NCBI GenBank assembly: GCA_038135065.1
Contig: JAYPWI010000044.1
Location: forward strand, 1 to 18,682
DNA from: JAYPWI01 sp038135065
GTDB taxonomy: Bacteria; Actinomycetota; Acidimicrobiia; Acidimicrobiales; Poriferisodalaceae
Reading direction: 5' to 3'
DNA: 18,682 nucleotides
A program made the translations under genes and the position numbers. Every line of letters begins with the position of its first letter. The first letter of the stretch is position 1. Of the stretch, positions 7,504 through 14,247 are shown piece by piece. The notes beneath the pieces were generated by a model, which searched no databases, was not told the origin of the DNA, and worked only from the letters and a program-made list of their open reading frames with translations.

Positions 7504-8384
7504 GTGCCGCCCAGTCGCCGCAGCGTTCCATGGGCGAGCATCTGGTCAATGCCGAACTGCTCGTCGAGATGCTGCCCTACATCCAGCGGTGGCGAGGCCG
7601 AGTCGTGGTCGTCAAGTACGGGGGGAACGCGATGACCGACCCATCGCTGGCCGCCCGCTTCGCCGAGGATGTCGTGTTACTCCGTCAGGTCGGTCTGCTG
7701 CCTGTGGTGGTCCATGGGGGCGGCCCTCAGATCGGCGAGTTGATGGACCGGTTGGGCAAGGTCCCAGAGTTCCGGGACGGGCTGCGGGTCACCGACGCCG
7801 AGACCCTCGACATCGCACGTATGGTGCTCGTCGGCAAGGTCAATCGGGACATCGTCGGGGCCATCAACGTGCACGGCCCGTTGGCCGTCGGGCTGAGCGG
7901 CGAGGACGGTGGACTCATCACGGCCAGCCCTCGCAACCCCGAACTGGGGTACGTGGGCGACGTGACCGAGGTGAACCCCACCCTCGTGCACCGATTGCTG
8001 TCCGAGGGTCTCATTCCCGTGATCTCGACCATCGGAGCCGATGTCCACGGTCAGGCCTACAACATCAACGCCGACACTGTGGCCGGCGCGCTGGCCGAGG
8101 CCCTCGAGGCAGAGAAAATCATCTACCTGACCGACGTTGCCGGGTTGCTCGAGGACGTCGAGGACCCAGAGAGCCTCATTCGTCAGACAACGGTGGCCGA
8201 ACTGCAGGCCAAGCTCGATCAGGGAAGCCTGGAGGGCGGGATGATCCCCAAGATCGAAGCCTGTGTGCATGCAGTGCAGGGACGGGTGACCAGCGCGCAC
8301 CTGCTGGATGGCCGCATCCCCCACGTGGTCCTTCTCGAGATCTTCACCGATGCCGGGGTCGGCACGATGATCACGAAGGCATGA
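7500..8384 (+). CDS. argB: N-acetylglutamate kinase
   Basis: Phosphorylates N-acetylglutamate with ATP, the usual control point of arginine synthesis. In 294 residues it shows VVVKYGGNAM with Lys39 near the ATP phosphates, VVHGGGPQI (His72 to Ile78), LSGEDGGLI, the acetylglutamate-binding NINADTVAGALA (from Asn188), LTDVAGL, and GGMIPKIEA with Lys251. The segment before the kinase core (about residues 13-33, NAELLVEMLPYIQRW) resembles the extra N-terminal helix of hexameric, arginine-inhibited kinases. Feedback inhibition by arginine is therefore likely (inference). The ATG overlaps the argC stop and has GGGG upstream. The 69 bases after its stop are the only sizeable gap within the operon. 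Confidence 0.97.
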   Translation: MSAAQSPQRSMGEHLVNAELLVEMLPYIQRWRGRVVVVKYGGNAMTDPSLAARFAEDVVLLRQVGLLPVVVHGGGPQIGELMDRLGKVPEFRDGLRVTDAETLDIARMVLVGKVNRDIVGAINVHGPLAVGLSGEDGGLITASPRNPELGYVGDVTEVNPTLVHRLLSEGLIPVISTIGADVHGQAYNINADTVAGALAEALEAEKIIYLTDVAGLLEDVEDPESLIRQTTVAELQAKLDQGSLEGGMIPKIEACVHAVQGRVTSAHLLDGRIPHVVLLEIFTDAGVGTMITKA

Positions 8385-8453
8385 GATCGCAGCACTGACG
8401 TTTCCGACCGCACGGCGCCGCGGGCACCGTCGACCTTGTTCCCGGGAGGGATC

Positions 8454-9665
8454 ATGAACCAACACGCAAGCGCAATGGGGGCTGTGGGCCTCGATCATTG
8501 TCCCCTGATGCCGACCTACGGTCCGCCCGCCGTGCAGTTCGTGCGGGGGAGTGGCACCGAATTGTTCGATCGAGAGGGTCGGCGCTACCTCGATTTCCTC
8601 TGCGGGCTCGCCGTAACCTCGCTGGGACACAGTCACCCGGCCGTTGCCGAGGCTCTTGCTGAGCAAGCTCGGACCCTGCTGCATGTCTCCAACCTCTTCG
8701 GCACCGAACCCGGCGTCGAGGTCGCGCTCACCATCGACCGCCTCCAAGGAGGGGGTGGGCAGGTCTTCTTCTGCAACAGCGGCGCCGAATCGCTCGAAGG
8801 TGCCATCAAGCTGGCGCGAAAGTGGGGCGGGCGGGGTCGTCACACGGTGGTCAGTGCCCTGCGGTCGTTCCACGGGCGCACCCTGGCCACCCTCCATGCG
8901 ACTGGTCAGCCTGAGAAGCACGAGACCTTCCAGCCGTTGCCCGAGGGATTCCGCCATGTGCCGTACAACGACATCGAGGCTCTCGAGGCTGCGTTGGATC
9001 CATCCTGCTCTGCGGTCCTGCTCGAGGTGGTGCAGGGTGAGGGTGGGGTGAACGTCGGCGACAGGGAGTACTTCCACGCAGTGCGTCGCCTGTGCGACGA
9101 GCGCAACATGCTCCTCATGTTCGACGAGGTGCAGACCGGTCTGGCCCGAACGGGCGAGTGGTTTGCCTGGCAGCACCATTTCGATCCCCACGGGGACGTC
9201 CGACCAGACGTGGTGACGATGGCCAAGGCTCTCGGAAACGGGGTTCCCATCGGAGCCGTCTGGGCGAAGCGCGAGGTCGCGTCGGCGTTCCAGCCGGGTG
9301 ACCACGCGACGACCTACGGCGGTCAGCCACTTGCCACGTCGGCGGCCCGGGCCGTCCTCCGGACGATGGAGGCCATCGACGCGCCAGGTCTGGCCAGGAT
9401 GCGCGGCGACGAACTCCAGGGGAAGCTCGTAGGGCTCGACCGGGTGCTCGACACCAGGGGATTGGGCCTGCTCATCGCCGCGGAGCTCGATACCGAGTCC
9501 ATCGGCATGACTGGGCCCGAGATCGCCGCAGCGTGTCTGCAGGCGGGTTTGGTGGTCAACGGGATCAGTCCCACAGCCATTCGCTTCGCTCCGCCGGTCA
9601 CCGTCTCCTCTGAGGAGATCGACGAGGGTCTCGGCATCTTCGCCTCGGTGATCGGTGCGTCGTGA
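8454..9665 (+). CDS. argD: Acetylornithine aminotransferase
   Basis: PLP-dependent transfer of an amino group from glutamate to N-acetylglutamate semialdehyde, giving N-acetylornithine. The 403-residue protein has GRRYLDFLCGLAVTSLGHSHP near the N-terminus, NSGAESLEGAIKLAR for cofactor binding, the RSFHGRTLATLHATGQ segment, the GEGGVN and FDEVQTGLARTG motifs, and PLP lysine Lys258 in TMAKALGNG. The ATG at 8454 is chosen because GGGAGGG (8444-8450) lies just upstream; an in-frame TTG at 8436 has no such site. The stop overlaps the argF GTG by four bases. Succinyldiaminopimelate aminotransferase activity is known for ArgD enzymes and may be shared, but the operon points to arginine. Confidence 0.96.
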   Translation: MNQHASAMGAVGLDHCPLMPTYGPPAVQFVRGSGTELFDREGRRYLDFLCGLAVTSLGHSHPAVAEALAEQARTLLHVSNLFGTEPGVEVALTIDRLQGGGGQVFFCNSGAESLEGAIKLARKWGGRGRHTVVSALRSFHGRTLATLHATGQPEKHETFQPLPEGFRHVPYNDIEALEAALDPSCSAVLLEVVQGEGGVNVGDREYFHAVRRLCDERNMLLMFDEVQTGLARTGEWFAWQHHFDPHGDVRPDVVTMAKALGNGVPIGAVWAKREVASAFQPGDHATTYGGQPLATSAARAVLRTMEAIDAPGLARMRGDELQGKLVGLDRVLDTRGLGLLIAAELDTESIGMTGPEIAAACLQAGLVVNGISPTAIRFAPPVTVSSEEIDEGLGIFASVIGAS

Positions 9666-10555
9666 GGCACCTGCTGGAGATCGACGATCTCTCTGTCGTC
9701 GAGCTCGACCAAGTGTTGACCCTGGCGAGCAGGGACGATGTACCCACCCCGCTGGCCGGTCGGGGGGTGGCCTTGGTGTTCGAGAAGCCGTCGGCGCGGA
9801 CTCGCAATTCGATGGAGTTGGCCACCGTCCAACTCGGGGGTCATCCGGTGTACATCCGGCCCGAGGAAGTGGGAATCGAAACCCGGGAGACAGCCGAGGA
9901 CGTGATCAGGACACTGGGGTGCTACCACGAGGTGGTTGCCGCACGGGTGTTCTCCCACGGAGTGCTGGAGCGAATGGCCGCCGTCGACGTGGTCCCCGTG
10001 GTCAACCTCCTGTCCGACGAGGCCCATCCCATGCAGGCCCTTGCTGATCTGCTCACCATTCGTCAGATCTTCGGCGACGTCTCGGACCTGACGGTCACCT
10101 ATGTGGGGGACGCAAATAACGTCTGGCGCTCCCTGGCCATCGGCTGTGCCATGACCGGTATTTCGTCCAGGGTCAGCAGTCCGCCGGGCTACGGCGCGAC
10201 CGAGCAGGACCTGGCCCGGATCGCACGGTGGGGCCCGCCGGCCCAGGTCGTCGACGACCCGCACGAAGCAGTGGCGGGGGCCCACGTCGTCTACACGGAT
10301 GTATGGACGTCGATGGGCCAGGAGACCGAACGCGCCGAGCGCCTGGCCGCCTTCGAAGGGTTCGGCGTCGACGGTCCGATGATGGCCAGAGCGGCCGAGG
10401 GTGCCGTGTTCCTGCATTGTCTTCCCGCACATCGGGGTGAGGAAGTGACCGACGAGGTGCTCGAGGGGCCGTCCAGCCGGGTCTGGCAGCAGGCCGAGAA
10501 CCGTATGCACGCGGCGCGCGGTCTGTTGTGGCTGTTGGCCGAGGCAGCCCGATGA
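9662..10555 (+). CDS. argF: Ornithine carbamoyltransferase
   Basis: Joins ornithine and carbamoyl phosphate to make citrulline. The 297-residue product is of normal length. The carbamoyl-phosphate loop is EKPSARTRNSME (Ser44 to Arg48), where most relatives have S-T-R-T-R. The second phosphate motif is HPMQALADL (His122 to Gln125) instead of the usual HPCQ or HPTQ. The ornithine-binding DVWTSMGQE and the catalytic FLHCLPAHRG with Cys253 are intact, which separates it from aspartate carbamoyltransferase. The start is a GTG whose bases overlap the argD stop (GTGA at 9662-9665), so it is translationally coupled. The four-base overlap with argR continues the operon. Confidence 0.95.
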   Translation: MRHLLEIDDLSVVELDQVLTLASRDDVPTPLAGRGVALVFEKPSARTRNSMELATVQLGGHPVYIRPEEVGIETRETAEDVIRTLGCYHEVVAARVFSHGVLERMAAVDVVPVVNLLSDEAHPMQALADLLTIRQIFGDVSDLTVTYVGDANNVWRSLAIGCAMTGISSRVSSPPGYGATEQDLARIARWGPPAQVVDDPHEAVAGAHVVYTDVWTSMGQETERAERLAAFEGFGVDGPMMARAAEGAVFLHCLPAHRGEEVTDEVLEGPSSRVWQQAENRMHAARGLLWLLAEAAR

Positions 10556-11013
10556 GCGGAAAGCCGGTTCGCCAGCACGCCATCGAGCGGCTGTTGTCCG
10601 AGCACAGCGTGACCTCCCAGACCCAGTTGGTGGATCTCTTGGCCGCGATGGGCATCGAGGCTGCCCAGGCCACGGTGTCCCGGGATCTCGACGACCTGGG
10701 TGCGGTCAAGATGCGAGCGGGTGGCCAGACCGTGTACGCCATCCCCGAGATCCCCGCCCAGCGGTCGGTTCCCCTCGACGCTCTCCGTCGGGTGTTCGGG
10801 GACTGGCTGGTGAACGTGGCGTGGTCGGGGCCGATCGTGGTCCTGCGCACCCCGCCCGGGAGTGCCCACGTGGTTGCCTCGGCCGTGGATCGAAGCGAAC
10901 TCGACGGTGTGATCGGCACGGTTGCGGGGGATGACACGGTCTTGGTCGTGGCCGGTGCCGATCTCGGTGGCGAGGCCTTGGCGGAACGTTTCCGAGAGCT
11001 GAGCGGTAGGTGA
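10552..11013 (+). CDS. argR: Arginine repressor
   Basis: Arginine-dependent hexameric repressor of arginine synthesis. The 153-residue product is of usual size. Residues about 3-70 form a winged helix-turn-helix: the SQTQLVDLLAAMGIEAAQAT region is followed by VSRDLDDLGAVKMR. Residues about 80-153 form the arginine-binding oligomerisation domain, with the typical GTVAGDDTVLVV close to the end. The ATG at 10552 overlaps the argF stop (ATGA) and has GAGG seven bases upstream; a GTG at 10528 inside argF is less likely. It sits inside the operon it probably controls through the ARG box at 6395-6412. argH begins three bases after its stop, where argG is normally found in actinobacteria. Confidence 0.95.
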   Translation: MSGKPVRQHAIERLLSEHSVTSQTQLVDLLAAMGIEAAQATVSRDLDDLGAVKMRAGGQTVYAIPEIPAQRSVPLDALRRVFGDWLVNVAWSGPIVVLRTPPGSAHVVASAVDRSELDGVIGTVAGDDTVLVVAGADLGGEALAERFRELSGR

Positions 11014-11016
11014 ACG

Positions 11017-12411
11017 ATGGACAGCGAACAGAACTCCACCACGCTGTGGCACGGCAGGTTCGCCGGAGGTCCTGCTGAGGCGCTGCAGGCTCTCAACGAC
11101 TCACTGCCCTTCGACCGACGACTGTTCCGTGAGGACATCGCAGGGTCGCGGGCGCATGTTCGGATGCTCGCTGAGGTCGGCCTGCTCACCGGGGCCGAGC
11201 GGGACGAGATCCTCGGTGCACTCGACGTAGTCGAAGTCGAGATCACCGAAGGATCGATGGCCTGGGCGCCGACCGACGAGGACATCCACACCGCGGTGGA
11301 ACGACGAGCCACCGAGTTGGCGCCAGCTGCGGCCAAGATGCACACCGGGCGGAGCCGCAACGACCAGGTGGCCACCGATCTTCGTCTGTGGTGTCGGTCC
11401 GAGATCGACGACCTCTCGGACATTCTCCGGGCTCTGGTGTCCACCCTGGCCAGGCGGGCAAGGGAGGCTCTGGACGAGGGGATCTACCTGCCTGGCTACA
11501 CGCACCTTCAGCAAGCGCAGCCCGTGTCGCTGGCCCACCACTTGGCCGCCCATTGCTGGATGCTCCTGCGGGATCTCGACCGATTGCGTACCGCCCGGAG
11601 TCGGGCCAATGTGTCCGTGCTAGGGGCCGGGGCCCTCGCCGGATCCTCCCTCCCGATCGATCCGCAGTTCACCGCCCGCGAGCTCGGCTTCGATGCCGTG
11701 TTCGAGAACTCGTTGGACGCGGTCGCCGATCGAGATTTCGTGGCTGACACCCTGTACGCCCTGACGATGTTGGCCGTGCACCTGTCTCGACTCGGTGAGG
11801 AGATGATCCTCTGGTCCTCGGCCGAGTTCGGCTTCGTCACCCTCGACGACGGGTTCTCGACCGGGTCCTCGATGATGCCGCAGAAAAAGAACCCCGACAT
11901 CGCAGAGTTGGCACGGGGCAAGGCCGGTCGAGTCATCGGCCACCTGGCCGGCTTCCTGGCCACGCAGAAGGGCCTGCCCCTCGCGTACAACAAGGACCTC
12001 CAGGAGGACAAGGAGCCCCTCTTCGACGCGTGCGACACGATGAGGCTGGTCATGCTCGCTCTGGATGGGATGATGGCGACGGTCGTATTCGAGCCGGAGG
12101 CCATGGCAGCGGGAGCCGATGTTCCGTACATGGCGGCCACCGACCTGGCCGAGTTCCTCGTCGCCTCCGGCATGCCGTTCCGGGCGGCCCACGCAGTGGT
12201 GGGAGCGTTGGTGCGGCGGTCCCTCGGAGGTGAGGGAGCGCTGGCCGACCTTGTTGCCGTCCACCCCGATCTGGGCCCCGAGGCAGCAGCACTCCTGCAA
12301 CCCGGGGCAGGCTACCTACGCCGGACGACCCCAGGGGCCGGCGGACCGTCGGCCGTCGCACGACAGTTGGAGCGACTAGATGACACCCTCTCCGCCAGTC
12401 AGACGGCATGA
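11017..12411 (+). CDS. argH: Argininosuccinate lyase
   Basis: Last step of arginine synthesis: splits argininosuccinate to arginine and fumarate. The 464-residue protein belongs to the fumarase/aspartase superfamily. It has WHGRFAGGP near the N-terminus, HTGRSRNDQV (His109 to Val118), GYTHLQQAQPV with His163 matching the general acid/base region, and the superfamily signature GSSMMPQKKNPD at residues 283-294 with the mobile-loop serine. AYNKDLQEDKEPLFD is also typical. The ATG has AGGTGA a few bases upstream, overlapping the argR stop. Its final 32 bases overlap the next gene. The argininosuccinate synthase gene (argG) needed to supply its substrate is not in this window. Confidence 0.97.
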   Translation: MDSEQNSTTLWHGRFAGGPAEALQALNDSLPFDRRLFREDIAGSRAHVRMLAEVGLLTGAERDEILGALDVVEVEITEGSMAWAPTDEDIHTAVERRATELAPAAAKMHTGRSRNDQVATDLRLWCRSEIDDLSDILRALVSTLARRAREALDEGIYLPGYTHLQQAQPVSLAHHLAAHCWMLLRDLDRLRTARSRANVSVLGAGALAGSSLPIDPQFTARELGFDAVFENSLDAVADRDFVADTLYALTMLAVHLSRLGEEMILWSSAEFGFVTLDDGFSTGSSMMPQKKNPDIAELARGKAGRVIGHLAGFLATQKGLPLAYNKDLQEDKEPLFDACDTMRLVMLALDGMMATVVFEPEAMAAGADVPYMAATDLAEFLVASGMPFRAAHAVVGALVRRSLGGEGALADLVAVHPDLGPEAAALLQPGAGYLRRTTPGAGGPSAVARQLERLDDTLSASQTA

Positions 12412-13015
12412 ACCTTCGGTAGAGATCGAGGGTGCGGTTGGGGCGGGGTGTCTGCTGCGCCCCGACTTCTGCGAGCGTCCGGCACCAGAAGTTGCCCCTG
12501 ATCTGCTGGGCTGGGAACTGTGGGGCGACGACGGCGCCCTGCGGGCCAGGGTGGTCGAGGTAGAGGCCTACACGGAGTCCGACGCGGCGTCGCATTCTCA
12601 TCGTGGTCGTACCCGGCGCAACGAGGCGATGTACGGAGCACCTGGAAGCCTTTACGTGTATTTCGTCTACGGCATGCATTGGTGCGCCAACGTCGTGTGT
12701 GGCTCGGAGGGGGTTGGGGAAGCCGTCCTGCTTCGAGCGGTGGCTCCGCTGGCCGGTCGATCCACCATGGCGATGCGGCGGGGCCGCACTGCGACCAGCC
12801 TCGATCTGTGTAACGGGCCGGCGAAGTTGTGCCAGTCGTTCGGGATGAACGGATCGCACGACGGTTCGACGCTGTGCGGTGGTGGGATGTTCGACCTGCG
12901 CCGGGGTCCGGGTGGGCCGGGACCGGTGGCGAAGGGTCCGCGAGTGGGGATTTCGCGTGCGCGTGACGTGCCGTGGCGCTGGTATGTGACCGGCGATCCC
13001 CACGTCAGTCGGTAG
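12380..13015 (+). CDS. mpg: 3-methyladenine DNA glycosylase (AAG/MPG family)
   Basis: Base-excision repair enzyme that removes alkylated or deaminated purines. The 211-residue protein aligns by eye with human AAG. Glu62 and Tyr64 in VVEVEAYTESD match the catalytic Glu and a stacking Tyr. His72 follows, then RNEAMYGAPGSLYVYFVYGM, in which Tyr97 matches the base-intercalating Tyr. LCNGPAKLCQSFGM and GPRVGISRA complete the family pattern. The ATG at 12380 lies inside the end of argH, with GGAG seven bases upstream, so the overlap is 32 bases and translation is probably coupled to the arginine operon. From memory, the homologue in Mycobacterium tuberculosis (Rv1688) sits directly before tyrS, and here tyrS is also nearby, which suggests old conserved order. 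Confidence 0.93.
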   Translation: MTPSPPVRRHEPSVEIEGAVGAGCLLRPDFCERPAPEVAPDLLGWELWGDDGALRARVVEVEAYTESDAASHSHRGRTRRNEAMYGAPGSLYVYFVYGMHWCANVVCGSEGVGEAVLLRAVAPLAGRSTMAMRRGRTATSLDLCNGPAKLCQSFGMNGSHDGSTLCGGGMFDLRRGPGGPGPVAKGPRVGISRARDVPWRWYVTGDPHVSR

Positions 13016-13051
13016 GGGCGTTGCGGTGTGAACTCGCGGGGGCGGCCGGGG

Positions 13052-13057
13052 TACGGT
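13052..13057 (+). promoter_or_regulatory. Putative -10 element of the NUDIX gene
   Basis: TACGGT fits TAnnnT and is followed by seven bases and a GTG at 13065, the spacing expected for a leaderless transcript. No good -35 is seen. It supports the 13065 start over the upstream GTG at 13056, which lies within the hexamer. Confidence 0.4.
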
Positions 13058-13064
13058 GCTCTGC

Positions 13065-13676
13065 GTGGCAGGTGCATGGTGTCGGGCGGGCGACGATCGG
13101 TTGGCCTCGACCGACGACCTCGACGCGGCCCGCTCCGTCGTGGCCCGCTTCGAGGCAGAAGACGATGCGCAGCGTGCGGCCCGCAGCGAGATCTTGCGCT
13201 TCGTGGACGAGCATCCCGACGCATTGCATCGCAGTTGCCTGCAAGGCCATCTCACCGGCTCGGCCTGGGTGGTCGATGCTCATGGGCACCGTGGGCTGGT
13301 GCTGCTGCACGCAAAGGTCGGCCGCTGGCTGCAGCCGGGTGGCCATGCGGACGGAGATGGCTGCCTGGCCGCAGTGGCGTTGCGGGAAGCATCCGAGGAG
13401 ACCGGGATCGAAGGTCTCGAGGTCTGGTCGGAACCGGTCGATGTGGACGTGCACCTCTTCGTCAATCGACGGAAGCGGGAGCCTGATCATCTCCACCTCG
13501 ACGTGAGGTACGTGGTCCGAGCCCCCCATGAGGCCGTGGTCAGGGGCAACCACGAGAGTGAGGGTCTGCGCTGGGTCGGGACCGAGGACCTCGACGACCC
13601 CGAACTGGCCCTCGACGCCAGTACCCGGCGTTTGGCCCGATACGGCTTCGAGGCTGCTCGGCGAGAGGTGCGCTGA
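13065..13676 (+). CDS. NUDIX hydrolase
   Basis: A hydrolase of nucleoside-diphosphate-linked compounds; the substrate is unknown. The 203-residue product (206 if GTG 13056 is used) has an N-terminal helical part of about 60 residues and then the NUDIX fold. The NUDIX box occupies about residues 93-115 and ends REASEETGI, with both metal-binding glutamates present. It begins GGHADGDG, so the first Glu of the G-x5-E part is Gly. Upstream WLQPGGH and downstream PDHLHLDVRYVV are typical of a NUDIX subfamily common in actinobacteria that shares this LQPGGH-D form. It follows mpg by about 50 bases, and its own -10 element suggests separate transcription. Start choice is uncertain. Confidence 0.85.
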   Translation: MAGAWCRAGDDRLASTDDLDAARSVVARFEAEDDAQRAARSEILRFVDEHPDALHRSCLQGHLTGSAWVVDAHGHRGLVLLHAKVGRWLQPGGHADGDGCLAAVALREASEETGIEGLEVWSEPVDVDVHLFVNRRKREPDHLHLDVRYVVRAPHEAVVRGNHESEGLRWVGTEDLDDPELALDASTRRLARYGFEAARREVR

Positions 13677-13689
13677 CGTCATCCTCCTG

Positions 13690-13695
13690 TACCGT
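13690..13695 (+). promoter_or_regulatory. Putative -10 element of a small membrane protein gene
   Basis: TACCGT is followed by exactly six bases and the ATG at 13702, so +1 would be the A of the start codon. There is no Shine-Dalgarno before the ATG and no clear -35. Confidence 0.45.
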
Positions 13696-13701
13696 CGCGT
13701 C

Positions 13702-13947
13702 ATGGAGTGGCTCAGGTATTCCCTGGAAAATATGGTGCTCCTGGGCTGTGGGCTGATCGTCGGGTGGGTCGGCGTCGCATGGGCTCCCCGGTGGTGGGGC
13801 CCCGTGGTGGCTGCGACCGTGCTCTTGGCGCTGGCTGGGCGGTTCCTCTTCGACGGGACGTTCCAGTGGTTGGGGCTCGGGATGGCAATCACCACCCTGG
13901 CAACGGTCGGGTTCTACCTGCGAGATCTGGTGGCGCTGCCGGGATGA
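13702..13947 (+). CDS. Small hypothetical membrane protein, 81 aa
   Basis: No family recognised. After MEWLRYSLEN the protein is almost wholly hydrophobic, with three likely transmembrane helices at about residues 10-28, 34-51 and 55-73 and a short RDLVALPG tail. The ATG at 13702 is chosen because a longer reading frame from 13528 runs inside the NUDIX gene in another frame and has no independent support. It starts 25 bases after the NUDIX stop and is preceded by TACCGT at leaderless spacing. It may form a pair with the next small membrane gene. Confidence 0.65.
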   Translation: MEWLRYSLENMVLLGCGLIVGWVGVAWAPRWWGPVVAATVLLALAGRFLFDGTFQWLGLGMAITTLATVGFYLRDLVALPG

Positions 13948-13980
13948 GCATCGGGGCGCTCGACGGCGCTCGGCCGCCGA

Positions 13981-13986
13981 TAGGGT
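13981..13986 (+). promoter_or_regulatory. Putative -10 element of the 84-aa membrane protein gene
   Basis: TAGGGT is followed by exactly six bases and the GTG at 13993, placing +1 on the start codon. There is no Shine-Dalgarno. A TCGACG hexamer 15 bases upstream (13960-13965) is only a weak -35 candidate. Confidence 0.45.
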
Positions 13987-13992
13987 GACCGG

Positions 13993-14247
13993 GTGCTGGA
14001 AAGTCCATTGTTCTGGGCGCTGGTCGCCATCGATGTCATGGTCCGGCTCTACGGGGTCTGGTCAGCTCTGGCCGTCTCTCCCGACGCGTGGACAGCAACT
14101 GGTCGTAATCGGGTCGCCTGGATCTGGTTGATGATCGGGTTCGGTCCGCTGGGAGTGCTGCTGTTCTTCGGCACTGTGCGCAAGGAGTTGCTCGGAACGG
14201 CCGTCGCTGACAACGGCTTGCCCGTGGCCGTCAGCGATCGGGGTTGA
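13993..14247 (+). CDS. Small membrane protein, 84 aa, PLDc_N-like
   Basis: Two hydrophobic helices (about residues 6-28 and 41-61) separated by a polar loop containing ATGRNRVAW. The second helix is followed by VRKEL. This layout, a helix, then a Arg-Asn element, then a helix with FGPLGVLLFF, resembles the N-terminal membrane domain found in cardiolipin synthases and small stand-alone proteins (PLDc_N type), but the match is by eye. Start is GTG. The last 17 bases overlap the 3' end of the penicillin-binding protein gene on the opposite strand, so the two genes converge with no room for a conventional terminator. Function unknown. Confidence 0.65.
   Translation: MLESPLFWALVAIDVMVRLYGVWSALAVSPDAWTATGRNRVAWIWLMIGFGPLGVLLFFGTVRKELLGTAVADNGLPVAVSDRG

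Noticed and set aside
7677..9305. 542-codon open frame on the minus strand across argB and argD
   Set aside because: It is antisense to two certain genes, has low-complexity His/Gly/Val-rich content and no domain; long antisense frames are expected at this GC content.
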